Shown here: positions 1-6,796 of the stretch, piece after piece
Position numbering within the stretch: the stretch's first letter is position 1
Layout: each line of letters opens with the position of its first letter
Assembly (NCBI GenBank): GCA_016763355.1
Contig: JAESTY010000184.1
Coordinates: 1-14,972, forward strand
Direction of reading: 5' to 3'
From: Immundisolibacteraceae bacterium
GTDB lineage: Bacteria > Pseudomonadota > Gammaproteobacteria > Immundisolibacterales > Immundisolibacteraceae
DNA length: 14,972 nucleotides
Program-made: the position numbers and the translations under genes
The notes under the pieces: model-generated
What the model was told of the DNA's origin: nothing
What the model saw: only the letters and a program-made list of their open reading frames with translations
The model's database searches: none

Positions 1-303
1 AACTGCATCGATGACGGATACGCGAACCACCCCCTGTAGTTGGGAGTCACGGCCTGAGACTTTGCGCTCTGCGCTATCAGCCTCCAGTTGCATGGCCGCC
101 GCGCTGGTATAGAGTTCTTCTCCGCCGGGGGTCAGGGTCAATCCGGTGGTGTGCCGGTCGAACAGGCGTAAATCGAGATCCTGCTCTAGCGCCGATACTC
201 TGCGGGATACGGTTGAATGGGTACTGCGTAGGGCATCAGCAGCTTGAGAAAAACTGCCCAGCCTTGCGGCCGTGGCAAAAATCTTCAGGTCGTCCCAATT
301 CAT
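1..303 (-). CDS. LysR-family transcriptional regulator, N-terminal part (cut by window edge)
   Basis: Translating the minus strand from the ATG at 301-303 gives 101 uninterrupted codons to the window edge, starting MNWDDLKIFATAARLGSFSQ. This is the classic LysR winged helix-turn-helix: residues about 4-60 contain the SFSQAADAL helix, the STVSRRVSALE recognition helix and the DLRLFDR wing. The effector-binding domain lies beyond the left edge. The start is supported by GAGGAG (minus strand, 313-318), 9 bases before ATG. It is a DNA-binding transcription factor of the cytoplasm. Its target cannot be told from here, but it diverges from the small gene at 456, and LysR proteins often control a divergent neighbour. 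The family call is firm; the regulon is unknown. Confidence 0.93.
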   Translation of the reverse strand, partial: MNWDDLKIFATAARLGSFSQAADALRSTHSTVSRRVSALEQDLDLRLFDRHTTGLTLTPGGEELYTSAAAMQLEADSAERKVSGRDSQLQGVVRVSVIDAV

Positions 304-351
304 CGGCTAGATCTCCTCAGTAAATAGCAGCTTAGATTTTGCTGTGTGTTA

Positions 352-381
352 TTGCACATCAATTGTACAAAAAACGATATT
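352..381 (+). promoter_or_regulatory. Possible promoter and TTGTACAA dyad between LysR gene and small ORF
   Basis: The 152-base gap between the divergent LysR start (303) and the small ORF (456) is AT-rich. TTGCAC (352-357) and GATATT (376-381), 18 bases apart, are a mediocre sigma70-like pair reading rightward. The spacer contains the perfect 8-bp palindrome TTGTACAA (363-370), which could be a regulator half-site. This is pattern matching only and could be chance in AT-rich DNA. Confidence 0.25.
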
Positions 382-455
382 CCTGATTGTTTTTATAGTG
401 AGTACATTACGCCTCAACGCGGTGAGAGAGAACCGCAAATTATGAGGCAAAAACG

Positions 456-620
456 ATGATTACTTTTTTTTCTATGGTGCCAGACTTTATTAATTCCCAC
501 GCAATGGCAGTGGTCTATGTGACCTGGCTGATTGCGGCAACTGGTTCATTGGTCACGGTGATGGAAGCTCGCAAGGCTAAAAAAATCGAGTGCGGAAATA
601 GACCTGAATGTTGCCATTGA
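456..620 (+). CDS. Small putative membrane protein, 54 aa
   Basis: An open frame of 54 codons begins at ATG 456 and ends at TGA 618-620. GAGG (444-447) lies 8 bases before the ATG, a proper ribosome binding site. The product has one likely membrane-spanning stretch (about residues 16-36, with AMAVVYVTWLIAATG inside it), then a basic segment ARKAKK at 38-43, and a short tail with three cysteines and a terminal histidine (ECGNRPECCH), which could bind a metal or sit at the inner face. I do not recognise a family. It diverges from the truncated LysR gene and converges on the complete one. The good Shine-Dalgarno and sensible membrane topology favour a real gene, but at this length chance cannot be excluded. 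Confidence 0.45.
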   Translation: MITFFSMVPDFINSHAMAVVYVTWLIAATGSLVTVMEARKAKKIECGNRPECCH

Positions 621-643
621 GGACATAGATGGTTTCACGGTTG

Positions 644-675
644 TGGTGGGCTAGAATTAACTACCTAGCCCATCA
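644..675. repeat. Inverted repeat spanning the LysR stop codon
   Basis: TGGGCTAG (647-654) and CTAGCCCA (665-672) are perfectly complementary around a 10-base loop; the stem extends outward by a G-T wobble and two pairs to 644/675. It lies between the convergent small ORF and LysR gene and includes the LysR stop codon (665-667). There is no T-run on either side, so it is not a textbook intrinsic terminator, but it may stop or protect either transcript. Confidence 0.4.
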
Positions 676-1570
676 GTATTCCCATGCCCTGGGAGCGGAA
701 TTTCTCAAGTGTAAAATCGATAAAAGCCCGTACTTTGGTTGGTAGCAGGCGGCTGCTTGGGTAAACCAGGTTGAGCTCGACCGAACTAAAAGACCAGCTC
801 GGCAGTAGGGCGCGCAGTTTTCCAGCTTCTATATCAGGTTGGCAGAGTAGGGCGGGCAGGATAGCAACGCCTATTCCAGCCAGCGCCGAGCGATGCATGA
901 TTTCCAGATTGTTAACCGCTAACCTGGGCGGAATATCGAAACTGCTTTTGCCGTCCGGGCCTTCGAAGTTCCAGCGACTGCCGTTCGGCGGTGGGTTAAA
1001 AGAGATGCAGTGGTGATTGACCAGGTCTGCTGGTTTTTCTAGCTGCGGCGCTGATGCCAGGTAACTTTCGGCGGCACAGAGGATGGGGCGGTGGCTGCCT
1101 AATTTACGGGCAATGAAGCTGGAATCGTTTAATTTGCCAAACCTGAACGCCACATCGATACCTTCATTGACAATATCCAGCACCGCATCGTTGCAGAACA
1201 GATGTATCTGCACTTTCGGATAGAGCGCCATAAATTCATCAATTAATCCGGGCAATATCGCCGACAGGTGGATCGGGGCGGTAATTTTCACCGGGCCTGA
1301 TGGTTCTGCTTTGGTATTGTTGATGGCATCTTCGGCGGATTGCGCCTCGGCTGCGATTCGTGCGCAGTAGTGGTAGTAGATTTCCCCGGCGTCGGTTAAA
1401 TGCAGTGCCCGAGTGGTGCGTTGTAGCAATCGAACACCGAGGCGCTGTTCCAGGCGGGTGATGCGTCGGCTGATGGTCGATTTTGGTTGATCAAGCTTAA
1501 GAGCTGCGCCGGTAAAGCTGCCCGCATCGACCACGCTGGCAAACACAGCCATTTCGTTTAGATCACTCAT
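665..1570 (-). CDS. LysR-family transcriptional regulator
   Basis: This 301-residue protein has the full LysR architecture and normal length. The N-terminal winged helix-turn-helix covers about residues 1-60 (SFTGAALKL, STISRRITRLEQRLG, RLLQRTTRALHLT). A linker helix follows, then a two-lobed effector domain from about residue 90, starting VKITAPIHL. It would bind DNA as a tetramer and sense a small-molecule inducer, often a pathway intermediate. The start ATG (1568-1570) is preceded by GGAGG (minus strand, 1575-1579). It is divergent from the DapA-like lyase gene at 1788, and a LysR-type dyad lies between them at 1641-1665, so control of that gene and autoregulation are likely. The effector cannot be read from sequence. 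Confidence 0.95.
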   Translation of the reverse strand: MSDLNEMAVFASVVDAGSFTGAALKLDQPKSTISRRITRLEQRLGVRLLQRTTRALHLTDAGEIYYHYCARIAAEAQSAEDAINNTKAEPSGPVKITAPIHLSAILPGLIDEFMALYPKVQIHLFCNDAVLDIVNEGIDVAFRFGKLNDSSFIARKLGSHRPILCAAESYLASAPQLEKPADLVNHHCISFNPPPNGSRWNFEGPDGKSSFDIPPRLAVNNLEIMHRSALAGIGVAILPALLCQPDIEAGKLRALLPSWSFSSVELNLVYPSSRLLPTKVRAFIDFTLEKFRSQGMGILMG

Positions 1571-1640
1571 TGCCCCTCCGGCTGTTACTCATATTATTTA
1601 ATCTGTTCCAAAATATACGGTAAATATAAAATAAAAGTAG

Positions 1641-1665
1641 GTTTGTTAATAAAATTGCAACAAAC
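1641..1665. promoter_or_regulatory. Likely LysR operator: GTTTGTT-N11-AACAAAC
   Basis: Two perfect 7-bp inverted arms, GTTTGTT (1641-1647) and AACAAAC (1659-1665), are separated by 11 bases. This matches the known LysR T-N11-A box architecture with extended dyad symmetry. It lies 71 bases upstream of the LysR ATG and 123 bases upstream of the ATG at 1788, inside a 217-base AT-rich divergent gap. I find no convincing -35/-10 pair in this gap. A start-proximal ribosome binding site GGGAGAG (1774-1780) serves the gene at 1788. Confidence 0.6.
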
Positions 1666-1787
1666 AAAAAGAGGTTAATCGTCGGGAGAGAGTTAGCCAT
1701 CACCCATGTCATGGTCGGAATTGCGCCGACAGTTGGTCTGAATCACGGTATGCTGAGCGTTTTGGAAATTTCAGGGAGAGACAGGCG

Positions 1788-2777
1788 ATGGCCAAGTACA
1801 CAGCAAAAGAGGCGAAGCAGTGGGCACGGGAGCACATGGTGGGTTGCACCAATGCACCAACTACACCGTTTAAACAAGACTTTAGTTTGGATCTGGAAGC
1901 GCTGGCGTTTAACGTCAATAAATATGCCGAAGTCGGGCTCTATGGATTGATGACCGGCGGCAACATGGCCGAAGCCTGGAACATGACGCCGACCGAGTGG
2001 TATCAGTACACCGAGACCTGTGCCAAAGCGGCGGATGGCCGGATGATGCTGACCTCGGTGATTCTAGATCCCTCGCCGTTTACCGTAATTGAAAAAGCCG
2101 AGGTACTCGATGGTCTTGGCTATGACTTGCTAGAAGTAATTAATCCGGTCATCCAGTTACGTTCCGATGAAGACGTTTACGGCTATTTTAAATATCTGAA
2201 TGACAATCAGCCACTAGGCATTGTGCTTTATCAGACCCCCAATGCCGGATATGTGATGAATCACGGCCTGATCAATCGGCTGGCTGACCTGGACAAGGTG
2301 GTGGGTATTAAGAACGGCATGAGTAACCCGGCGGATACTATTTCATTACGCAAAATGGCAGGTGACCGGATTGTGGTCACCGAGCCGATGGAGTCGTTTT
2401 ATTTATGGGACAGCATCGTCCACGGTGCCCAGTGCATCTTCGGCACCCTAGAAGTGCTGATCTACGGTGATAAGCGCGATACCTTGTTTAAGATGATGGA
2501 TTTGGCGGCCGAGGGTGATTTTAATGCTGCGCTGCCGTTACATCGCGAGCTGGAACCGCTGCGTGATCTGATGGTTGAGATATTCCTGGTGCCGCTGATC
2601 GAAAAGAAAATTTATAACCTGGCGCCGGTTAAGTACTGGCTTGATGTGTTGGGTTATAAAATGGGTGCCTGCCGGCCACCGGTTGCTCCTTATTGCGACG
2701 ATGCGGTGAAACAGCGCATTCGTGACGTGTTGGTCGGTTGCGGTGCTGTTCAGGCGTCGGCAATTGCAGTTGACTAA
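1788..2777 (+). CDS. DapA/NanA-superfamily lyase (putative pyruvate aldolase or hydratase-aldolase)
   Basis: This 329-residue protein is a class I, Schiff-base aldolase of the dihydrodipicolinate synthase/N-acetylneuraminate lyase superfamily, a cytoplasmic TIM barrel. The pyruvate-binding lysine is K175 in VVGIKNGM; the catalytic tyrosine is Y148 in IVLYQTPNAGY, 27 residues earlier, as usual. The early GCTNAPTTPF (19-28) and late CRPP motifs also fit. The GTTGE loop of true DapA is replaced by GNMAE (58-62), so lysine biosynthesis is unlikely. The hydratase-aldolases of aromatic side-chain catabolism (NahE type) also deviate at this loop (GTFGE, from memory). Its context with a dioxygenase, hydrolases and SDRs suggests it releases or adds pyruvate in a catabolic route. 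RBS GGGAGAG is 7 bases before ATG. The substrate is unknown. Confidence 0.85.
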   Translation: MAKYTAKEAKQWAREHMVGCTNAPTTPFKQDFSLDLEALAFNVNKYAEVGLYGLMTGGNMAEAWNMTPTEWYQYTETCAKAADGRMMLTSVILDPSPFTVIEKAEVLDGLGYDLLEVINPVIQLRSDEDVYGYFKYLNDNQPLGIVLYQTPNAGYVMNHGLINRLADLDKVVGIKNGMSNPADTISLRKMAGDRIVVTEPMESFYLWDSIVHGAQCIFGTLEVLIYGDKRDTLFKMMDLAAEGDFNAALPLHRELEPLRDLMVEIFLVPLIEKKIYNLAPVKYWLDVLGYKMGACRPPVAPYCDDAVKQRIRDVLVGCGAVQASAIAVD

Positions 2778-2795
2778 ATAAGTAGTTGTTCTAAC

Positions 2796-2830
2796 AACCG
2801 CTGACATCCGGTTCTCGGATGTCAGCGGTT
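2796..2830 (+). terminator. Perfect 15-bp stem hairpin after the DapA-like gene
   Basis: The arm at 2796-2810 (AACCGCTGACATCCG) pairs perfectly with 2816-2830 around a 5-base loop, 18 bases after the stop codon. The tract after it (TCAATAATATT) is AT-rich but not a pure T-run, so it may terminate poorly or act as an mRNA 3' stabiliser that separates expression of the lyase from the operon at 2919. The 88 bases that follow hold no clear promoter. Confidence 0.65.
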
Positions 2831-2918
2831 TCAATAATATTAAAAACCAGTCGCCACAGCCTGGCTGAAATTATAAAAATATCGGCAATCGGGTTAATTT
2901 TTATTAAAGAGGATTTCC

Positions 2919-3872
2919 TTGTACATCACCGAATTTGCTCAGGGACTTGAGCCGTTGGATATCTCGGCGACGGATTATGTAGCCGACGCTCAGCGCACCG
3001 CTGCCGATCTTGGCGGTGTGGTAACTCAGCCGCTGTTATGCCGCTCACGTAATGTGATTGTTAACGGCATTAGGCTGCATATGCTCGATTGGGGTGAGCT
3101 GCATCGACCGGTGCTGATATTGCTTCACGGCGGCGTGGTTACCAGCCGAACCTGGGGGCCTTTTTGCACATTACTGGCGCATAAATATCGTTTGATCGCA
3201 CTGGATATGCGCGGCCATGGCGATAGCGAGTGGTCGCGGGACGGTGACTCCAACCACAACCTGATGGCGGATGATCTGGCTAAGTTGATTACCGAACTTG
3301 AGTTGGATCAGCCCACTGTGATTGGTCATTCAGTTGGTGGCATGCTGGTGATGCGGGTGATGATGAATTCTCCTGAGTTACTTGGCCAAACCATCCTGGT
3401 GGATGTGGGTCCAGAGACCGCCTACAACGGCTGGAAAGCTAAAACTGAGGTTACCGAAACCAGTCGGCTATATGATGAGATTGAGGAGTATGTGCAGCGT
3501 AATGCCAGCCGCCTCAACCGCAGCGAAGCGCACATGCGTCGCAATGCAGATCATGAGTTTATGCGCCGCGCTGATGGTCAATATCAGCTCAAATATGATC
3601 CCCGTCACCCGATGGGTGGGCCCGATGAACAGACCATGCCGGGTCTACCAACCCTGGAGCAAATGGCTACCTATCAAGGTGACTGCCTGGTGGTACGTGG
3701 TGCCAATAGTTGGTTTCTGGCAGAAGATGCCGCGCAACGCTTTGCTGATGCCATGGCTGGTTCTGAGTTTACAAGCGTGGCCGATTGTGAGCATATGGTT
3801 TATATCGAAAACCCGGTGGGGTTGGCTGCCGTAGTCGATGGCTATTTAACTGACAAAGGTGTGTCGGCATGA
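2919..3872 (+). CDS. Alpha/beta-fold hydrolase (first of a tandem pair)
   Basis: This 317-residue protein belongs to the alpha/beta hydrolase superfamily. Visible are the oxyanion motif LLHGG (68-72), DMRGHGDS (96-103), the nucleophile elbow G-H-S138-V-G-G and the C-terminal histidine H292 (CEHMVYIENP). The position that usually carries the acid after strand 7 reads GANSWF (261-266), with Trp where Asp is common; E269 or D162 may substitute. An unusual DPRHPMGGPD segment (227-236) sits in the cap and is shared with the next gene. The start is TTG (2919), well supported by AAAGAGGA 5 bases upstream; no ATG lies nearby. The stop overlaps the next start by 4 bases, indicating translational coupling. 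It may be a C-C bond (meta-cleavage product) hydrolase, esterase or lactonase; the chemistry is not determined. Confidence 0.88.
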   Translation: MYITEFAQGLEPLDISATDYVADAQRTAADLGGVVTQPLLCRSRNVIVNGIRLHMLDWGELHRPVLILLHGGVVTSRTWGPFCTLLAHKYRLIALDMRGHGDSEWSRDGDSNHNLMADDLAKLITELELDQPTVIGHSVGGMLVMRVMMNSPELLGQTILVDVGPETAYNGWKAKTEVTETSRLYDEIEEYVQRNASRLNRSEAHMRRNADHEFMRRADGQYQLKYDPRHPMGGPDEQTMPGLPTLEQMATYQGDCLVVRGANSWFLAEDAAQRFADAMAGSEFTSVADCEHMVYIENPVGLAAVVDGYLTDKGVSA

Positions 3873-4810
3873 GCTATTTCAATAGCGCGCCGCAGAGCGC
3901 CGAGGTGAGCTTTTTTAACAGCACTGAGGATTTCTCTGAGCTGCTGGCGTTAACTGAAACCCTGGGGCTAGATGCGTCAGATCCTCCCACCTGCATCATC
4001 CGAAACCTGGTGGTTCGAGGGTTGCGTTTTAATCTGCTTGATTGGAATAGCCCGACCGCCGATCCTAATGCGTCGCCAATTTTTATGGTGCATGGTGGAG
4101 CGGTTAGTGCCCACACCTGGGATCTGGTGGCGATGCAGCTGGCTCGAAAATTTCGGGTGATTACTCCGGATATTCGAGGTCATGGCGACAGTGAGTGGCC
4201 TCGAGATGGTGATAGTGACCACCACGAAATGATGGAAGATCTGGCGGCTATCATCAATGAGCTGGAATTACCGCCAACCGTTGTTGTTGGTCATTCAATG
4301 GGCGGCGCGTTGGTGATGCGGTTGGCGTTGGTCCATCCCGAATTAATCTGCGGTCTTGGTATTATCGATTTCACTCCTCAATCGAACTACCCCGGGCTGG
4401 CAGCGGGCAAAATTCGGCTATTCGATAGCCTGGAACACTATGCGCAGCGTGCGGCAAAATACGGTGATCGCCATCCTGATGAGCTGGCTTATGCGGCTCG
4501 CTATGAATTGTTACAGCGCCTCGATGGCAAGTTAATGCCCAAGCATGATCCGCGTCATGTGATGGGCGGGCCAGATCCCGAGTACTACCCTGGCACTCCG
4601 GAGTTCGAGGATATGGCAGCGGCAGAAATGCCTGCGCTAGTGATGTGGGGCAGTAATAGCTTTTTTGTGACTGAACAGAAATGCAGGCGGCTGGCTGAGG
4701 TCATGCCTCTTGGTGAGACCAGCGTGATAGAGGATGCTGGCCATCAGCTATTTCTGGAGCAGCCCGAGCAGTTTTTGCGGGCGATGACCGACTTTGCTAA
4801 CCGAGTTTAA
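3869..4810 (+). CDS. Alpha/beta-fold hydrolase (second of a tandem pair)
   Basis: This 313-residue protein is a clear paralogue of the upstream hydrolase, sharing RGHGDSEW-RDGDS, GHS-GG-LVMR and DPRH-MGGPD blocks, and by eye roughly a third or more of its residues. It shows MVHGG (73-77), nucleophile S143 in GHSMGG, and H292 in AGHQLFLEQP. As in its partner, the usual acid after strand 7 is absent (GSNSFF, 261-266); E269 is conserved between both proteins. It starts at the ATG of an ATGA overlap with the previous stop, so it should be translated by coupling, and the two products may be made in similar amounts and could form a hetero-oligomer. N-terminal residues 1-40 differ from the partner. 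A signal peptide is not seen, so it is cytoplasmic. Substrate unknown. Confidence 0.88.
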   Translation: MSYFNSAPQSAEVSFFNSTEDFSELLALTETLGLDASDPPTCIIRNLVVRGLRFNLLDWNSPTADPNASPIFMVHGGAVSAHTWDLVAMQLARKFRVITPDIRGHGDSEWPRDGDSDHHEMMEDLAAIINELELPPTVVVGHSMGGALVMRLALVHPELICGLGIIDFTPQSNYPGLAAGKIRLFDSLEHYAQRAAKYGDRHPDELAYAARYELLQRLDGKLMPKHDPRHVMGGPDPEYYPGTPEFEDMAAAEMPALVMWGSNSFFVTEQKCRRLAEVMPLGETSVIEDAGHQLFLEQPEQFLRAMTDFANRV

Positions 4811-4837
4811 TTTGTTGACCTAATAAAGGAGAGGCGC

Positions 4838-5653
4838 ATGGCTAAGCCAATAAATCGAGATCTGTTCGAGCTTAAGGATCGTGTTGCGGTGGTTACCGGA
4901 GCGGGTAGTGGTTTGGGCCGAGTATTCTCTCAGGCACTAGCCGCTTTCGGTGCTCAAGTGTTCTGTACCGATATTGATCTACCGGGCGCGCAGCAGACTG
5001 CCGATTTGATTAATGAAGCTGGTGGTAGCGCGTTGGCGCTAGAGGTAGATGCGGCCGACGAACAGAGTATTGCCGGCTTTGTGGAGGCGATTAAGTCCGC
5101 TGGCGGTCGTTGTGACATATTGATCAATAACGCCGGTATTGCCACCGCTAAATATCGTATCCATGAAATGCCGGTCGATCAGTGGGATCGGTTGATGGCG
5201 GTTAACCTGCGCGGGGTTTTTCTGTTCACCCGGGCGATGTTGCCGCTGATGATTAAACAGCAATCTGGTTCGGTGATTAATATCTCTTCGATTGCGGGGC
5301 TGGGCGGTGTTAATCCGACCATTCCAGCTGTCTCCGCCAACTACTCATCTTCAAAAGGTGCACTGATCGCGTTCACCCGTCAGGGCGCGGCTGAATATGG
5401 CGGCGACAATATTCGTTTTAATGCCATCTGTCCCGGTTGGCACCTGGGCACCCAATTGGGTCGAGAAGAAGTCGGTGAGCAAACCCCGGAAATGATCGAA
5501 GCTTTTCTGGCAAAGCTTAATCAGTTAACGCCAATGGGTCGTACTGGTGAGCCAGCGGAACTGGCTGGGTTAGCGGTTTATCTGGCCAGTGATGCCTCCT
5601 CGTTTCTGACCGGCCAGGTGATCGCCAATGATGGGGGGTGGAGTGCTATTTAG
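4838..5653 (+). CDS. SDR-family oxidoreductase (third gene of hydrolase operon)
   Basis: A 271-residue classical short-chain dehydrogenase/reductase with a Rossmann fold. Motifs: TGAGSGLG (20-27), NNAG (97-100), catalytic Ser near 150-151 (NISS), Y169-xxx-K173, and PG at 199-200. An aspartate at the end of the second strand (D45) indicates NAD(H) rather than NADP(H). It lies 27 bases after the second hydrolase, with AAGGAG (4826-4831) 6 bases before ATG, so it is the last gene of the 2919-5653 operon. It probably oxidises an alcohol, or reduces a ketone, on the substrate or product of the hydrolases. The loop after PG (WHLGTQLGREE) is not diagnostic for a named enzyme. It could alternatively be the cis-diol dehydrogenase for the dioxygenase downstream. 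Confidence 0.92.
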   Translation: MAKPINRDLFELKDRVAVVTGAGSGLGRVFSQALAAFGAQVFCTDIDLPGAQQTADLINEAGGSALALEVDAADEQSIAGFVEAIKSAGGRCDILINNAGIATAKYRIHEMPVDQWDRLMAVNLRGVFLFTRAMLPLMIKQQSGSVINISSIAGLGGVNPTIPAVSANYSSSKGALIAFTRQGAAEYGGDNIRFNAICPGWHLGTQLGREEVGEQTPEMIEAFLAKLNQLTPMGRTGEPAELAGLAVYLASDASSFLTGQVIANDGGWSAI

Positions 5654-5688
5654 ATTTTGTTGGGGTTCGCGCGCTCACCACCAGGTTT

Positions 5689-5731
5689 AAAAAAAGCCGG
5701 CGCAGCTATAAAAAAACTGCGCCGGTGGTTT
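5689..5731. terminator. Bidirectional intrinsic terminator between convergent SDR genes
   Basis: CCGGCGCAG (5697-5705) pairs perfectly with CTGCGCCGG (5717-5725) over an 11-base loop. On the minus strand the stem is followed by a T-run made by the A7 at 5689-5695, a strong terminator for the minus-strand SDR. On the plus strand it is followed by TGGTTTGTT, a weaker terminator for the upstream operon. Confidence 0.88.
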
Positions 5732-5744
5732 GTTCTAATGGCGA

Positions 5745-6536
5745 TCAGGTATGTCCCTTGTCCATTAAGTCCGCTTGCTTGCCAGCCGAATAACCCCCGT
5801 CAATGGGTACCAGGGCACCGGTGATGTAACTGGCGTCGTCAGAGGCGAGGAAACCAACCAGCTTTGCCGCCTCTTCCGGGTTACCGGCGCGGCCCATTAC
5901 ACAGAATTGTTCGCCCATATTTTCAAAACCAGGATTGTTTTCGATCCAGCCTAGAATCCGTGGCGACAGCATCATCCCCGGCATGATCGCGTTAACCCGG
6001 ATTTTGTCGACCGCGCAATCCAGTGCCATTGCCTGGGTCAGCGTGTTAATGGCGCCTTTCGCGGCTGCATAAGCGGCGTTGCTACTACCGGGTAACACGC
6101 CGGCTACGGACGAGGTGTTAATGATTACGCCGCCACCGCGTTTGCGCAGCAGGGGAATGGCGTATTTTGAACAGCGATAAACCGTGTTGAGATTGGTGTC
6201 GATGGTGATGCTCCACTCTTCTTCGGTGGCTTGTTCGATGGTGCCAAAATAGCGGGTACCACCGCAGACGTTAACCAGCACGTCGAGCCCGCCATATGTG
6301 GATTCTGCTAATGCTAATGCACGCTGGATGTCTGGGACATTAGTCGCGTCCATTTGGGTGGCGATCGCGCTGCCACCGGACTCTGCAATATCTGCAGCGG
6401 TTTGAATGGCGAGTTCTTCGTTGAGTTCCCCGACTACCACCGCCGCGCCGCGGCGGCCAAATTCCAGGGCGCATTCCCGGCCAATGCCGGCGCCAGCTGC
6501 GGTGACCAGGACAACTTTATCTGTGTAATCGCTCAT
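5745..6536 (-). CDS. SDR-family dehydrogenase, possible cis-diol dehydrogenase
   Basis: A 263-residue classical SDR. The cofactor motif is TAAGAGIG (12-19), with Ala where Gly is usual; NVCGG (89-93) replaces NNAG; the catalytic residues are S142/S143, Y156 and K160; MPG is at 185-187. E37 after the second strand points to NAD(H). The NVCGGT stretch recalls the NNVGGT of benzoate cis-diol dehydrogenases (BenD/XylL), which would suit the benzoate-type dioxygenase at 10470, but this is a short similarity and other substrates are possible. AGGAGAG (minus strand, 6542-6548) precedes ATG by 5 bases. It is divergent from the MarR gene, and a palindrome overlaps its predicted promoter, so it is probably MarR-controlled and induced by a pathway compound. 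Confidence 0.9.
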   Translation of the reverse strand: MSDYTDKVVLVTAAGAGIGRECALEFGRRGAAVVVGELNEELAIQTAADIAESGGSAIATQMDATNVPDIQRALALAESTYGGLDVLVNVCGGTRYFGTIEQATEEEWSITIDTNLNTVYRCSKYAIPLLRKRGGGVIINTSSVAGVLPGSSNAAYAAAKGAINTLTQAMALDCAVDKIRVNAIMPGMMLSPRILGWIENNPGFENMGEQFCVMGRAGNPEEAAKLVGFLASDDASYITGALVPIDGGYSAGKQADLMDKGHT

Positions 6537-6738
6537 GGTTACTCTCCTCTTTATTACTTGGTTTATTGACAGGTTGTTATCGAGTGCCGGCCCGCAACTT
6601 GGTCGCGCTGGATTGACGCAATTTGCTCCGGCGGCTACCTACCATTTGGTCATTTCCTTCTTAGGATTTAACGTTAGGGATTATGCCTTAACCGGTGCAA
6701 TGCAGAGCTGTTGCTGATTTAGGTGGGAGTTAGCAGAG
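6537..6738 (-). other. Non-coding leader upstream of the minus-strand SDR
   Basis: About 200 bases lie between the SDR start and its predicted promoter. No frame here looks coding on either strand; the only minus-strand ATG with a good Shine-Dalgarno (AAGGAA before ATGACCAAATGG) stops after four codons. If the promoter at 6739-6767 is right, the SDR mRNA has a leader of about 195 bases. I see no strong hairpin or known riboswitch. Confidence 0.4.
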
Positions 6739-6767
6739 TTTCTATCGAACTCTATTGACATTGACAA
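6739..6767 (-). promoter_or_regulatory. Predicted sigma70 promoter for the minus-strand SDR
   Basis: On the minus strand, TTGTCA (6767-6762) and TAGAAA (6744-6739) are spaced 17 bases, a reasonable -35/-10 pair. The -35 lies within the MarR-type palindrome, so repressor binding would block it. Confidence 0.4.
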
Positions 6768-6789
6768 TATATTGTCATTATGGAAATAT
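6755..6789 (+). promoter_or_regulatory. Predicted sigma70 promoter for marR-like gene
   Basis: Two overlapping-phase consensus -35 hexamers occur back to back: TTGACA at 6755-6760 and again at 6761-6766. The second is 17 bases from AAATAT (6784-6789); the first is 15 bases from CATTAT (6776-6781). Either puts transcription starts within roughly 10 bases of the ATG at 6797, giving a very short or nearly leaderless transcript. Confidence 0.5.
6762..6777. promoter_or_regulatory. MarR-type operator: 16-bp perfect palindrome
   Basis: TGACAATATATTGTCA is a perfect 16-bp palindrome immediately upstream of the MarR gene. Its length and placement are typical of a MarR dimer operator. It overlaps the predicted -35 of both the MarR promoter and the divergent SDR promoter, so one bound dimer could repress both directions. 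Confidence 0.75.
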
Positions 6790-6796
6790 ATTGCTT

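Noticed and set aside
1706..1741. 11-codon leader peptide (MSWSELRRQLV) before the DapA-like gene
   Set aside because: No good Shine-Dalgarno, no attenuator structure beyond a 5-bp stem, and too short to distinguish from chance.
3382..3834. 150-residue open frame inside the first hydrolase gene
   Set aside because: It is a second reading of conserved hydrolase sequence in another frame; Trp/Met-rich composition and no domain.
4838..6536. Reading the two SDR genes as a recent duplication
   Set aside because: They are on opposite strands, share only family motifs, and differ in the cofactor motif and the region around the active site.
6755..6796. TTG start 14 codons upstream for the MarR protein
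   Set aside because: Those codons coincide with the promoter hexamers and operator palindrome; the ATG at 6797 gives a normal MarR N-terminus.
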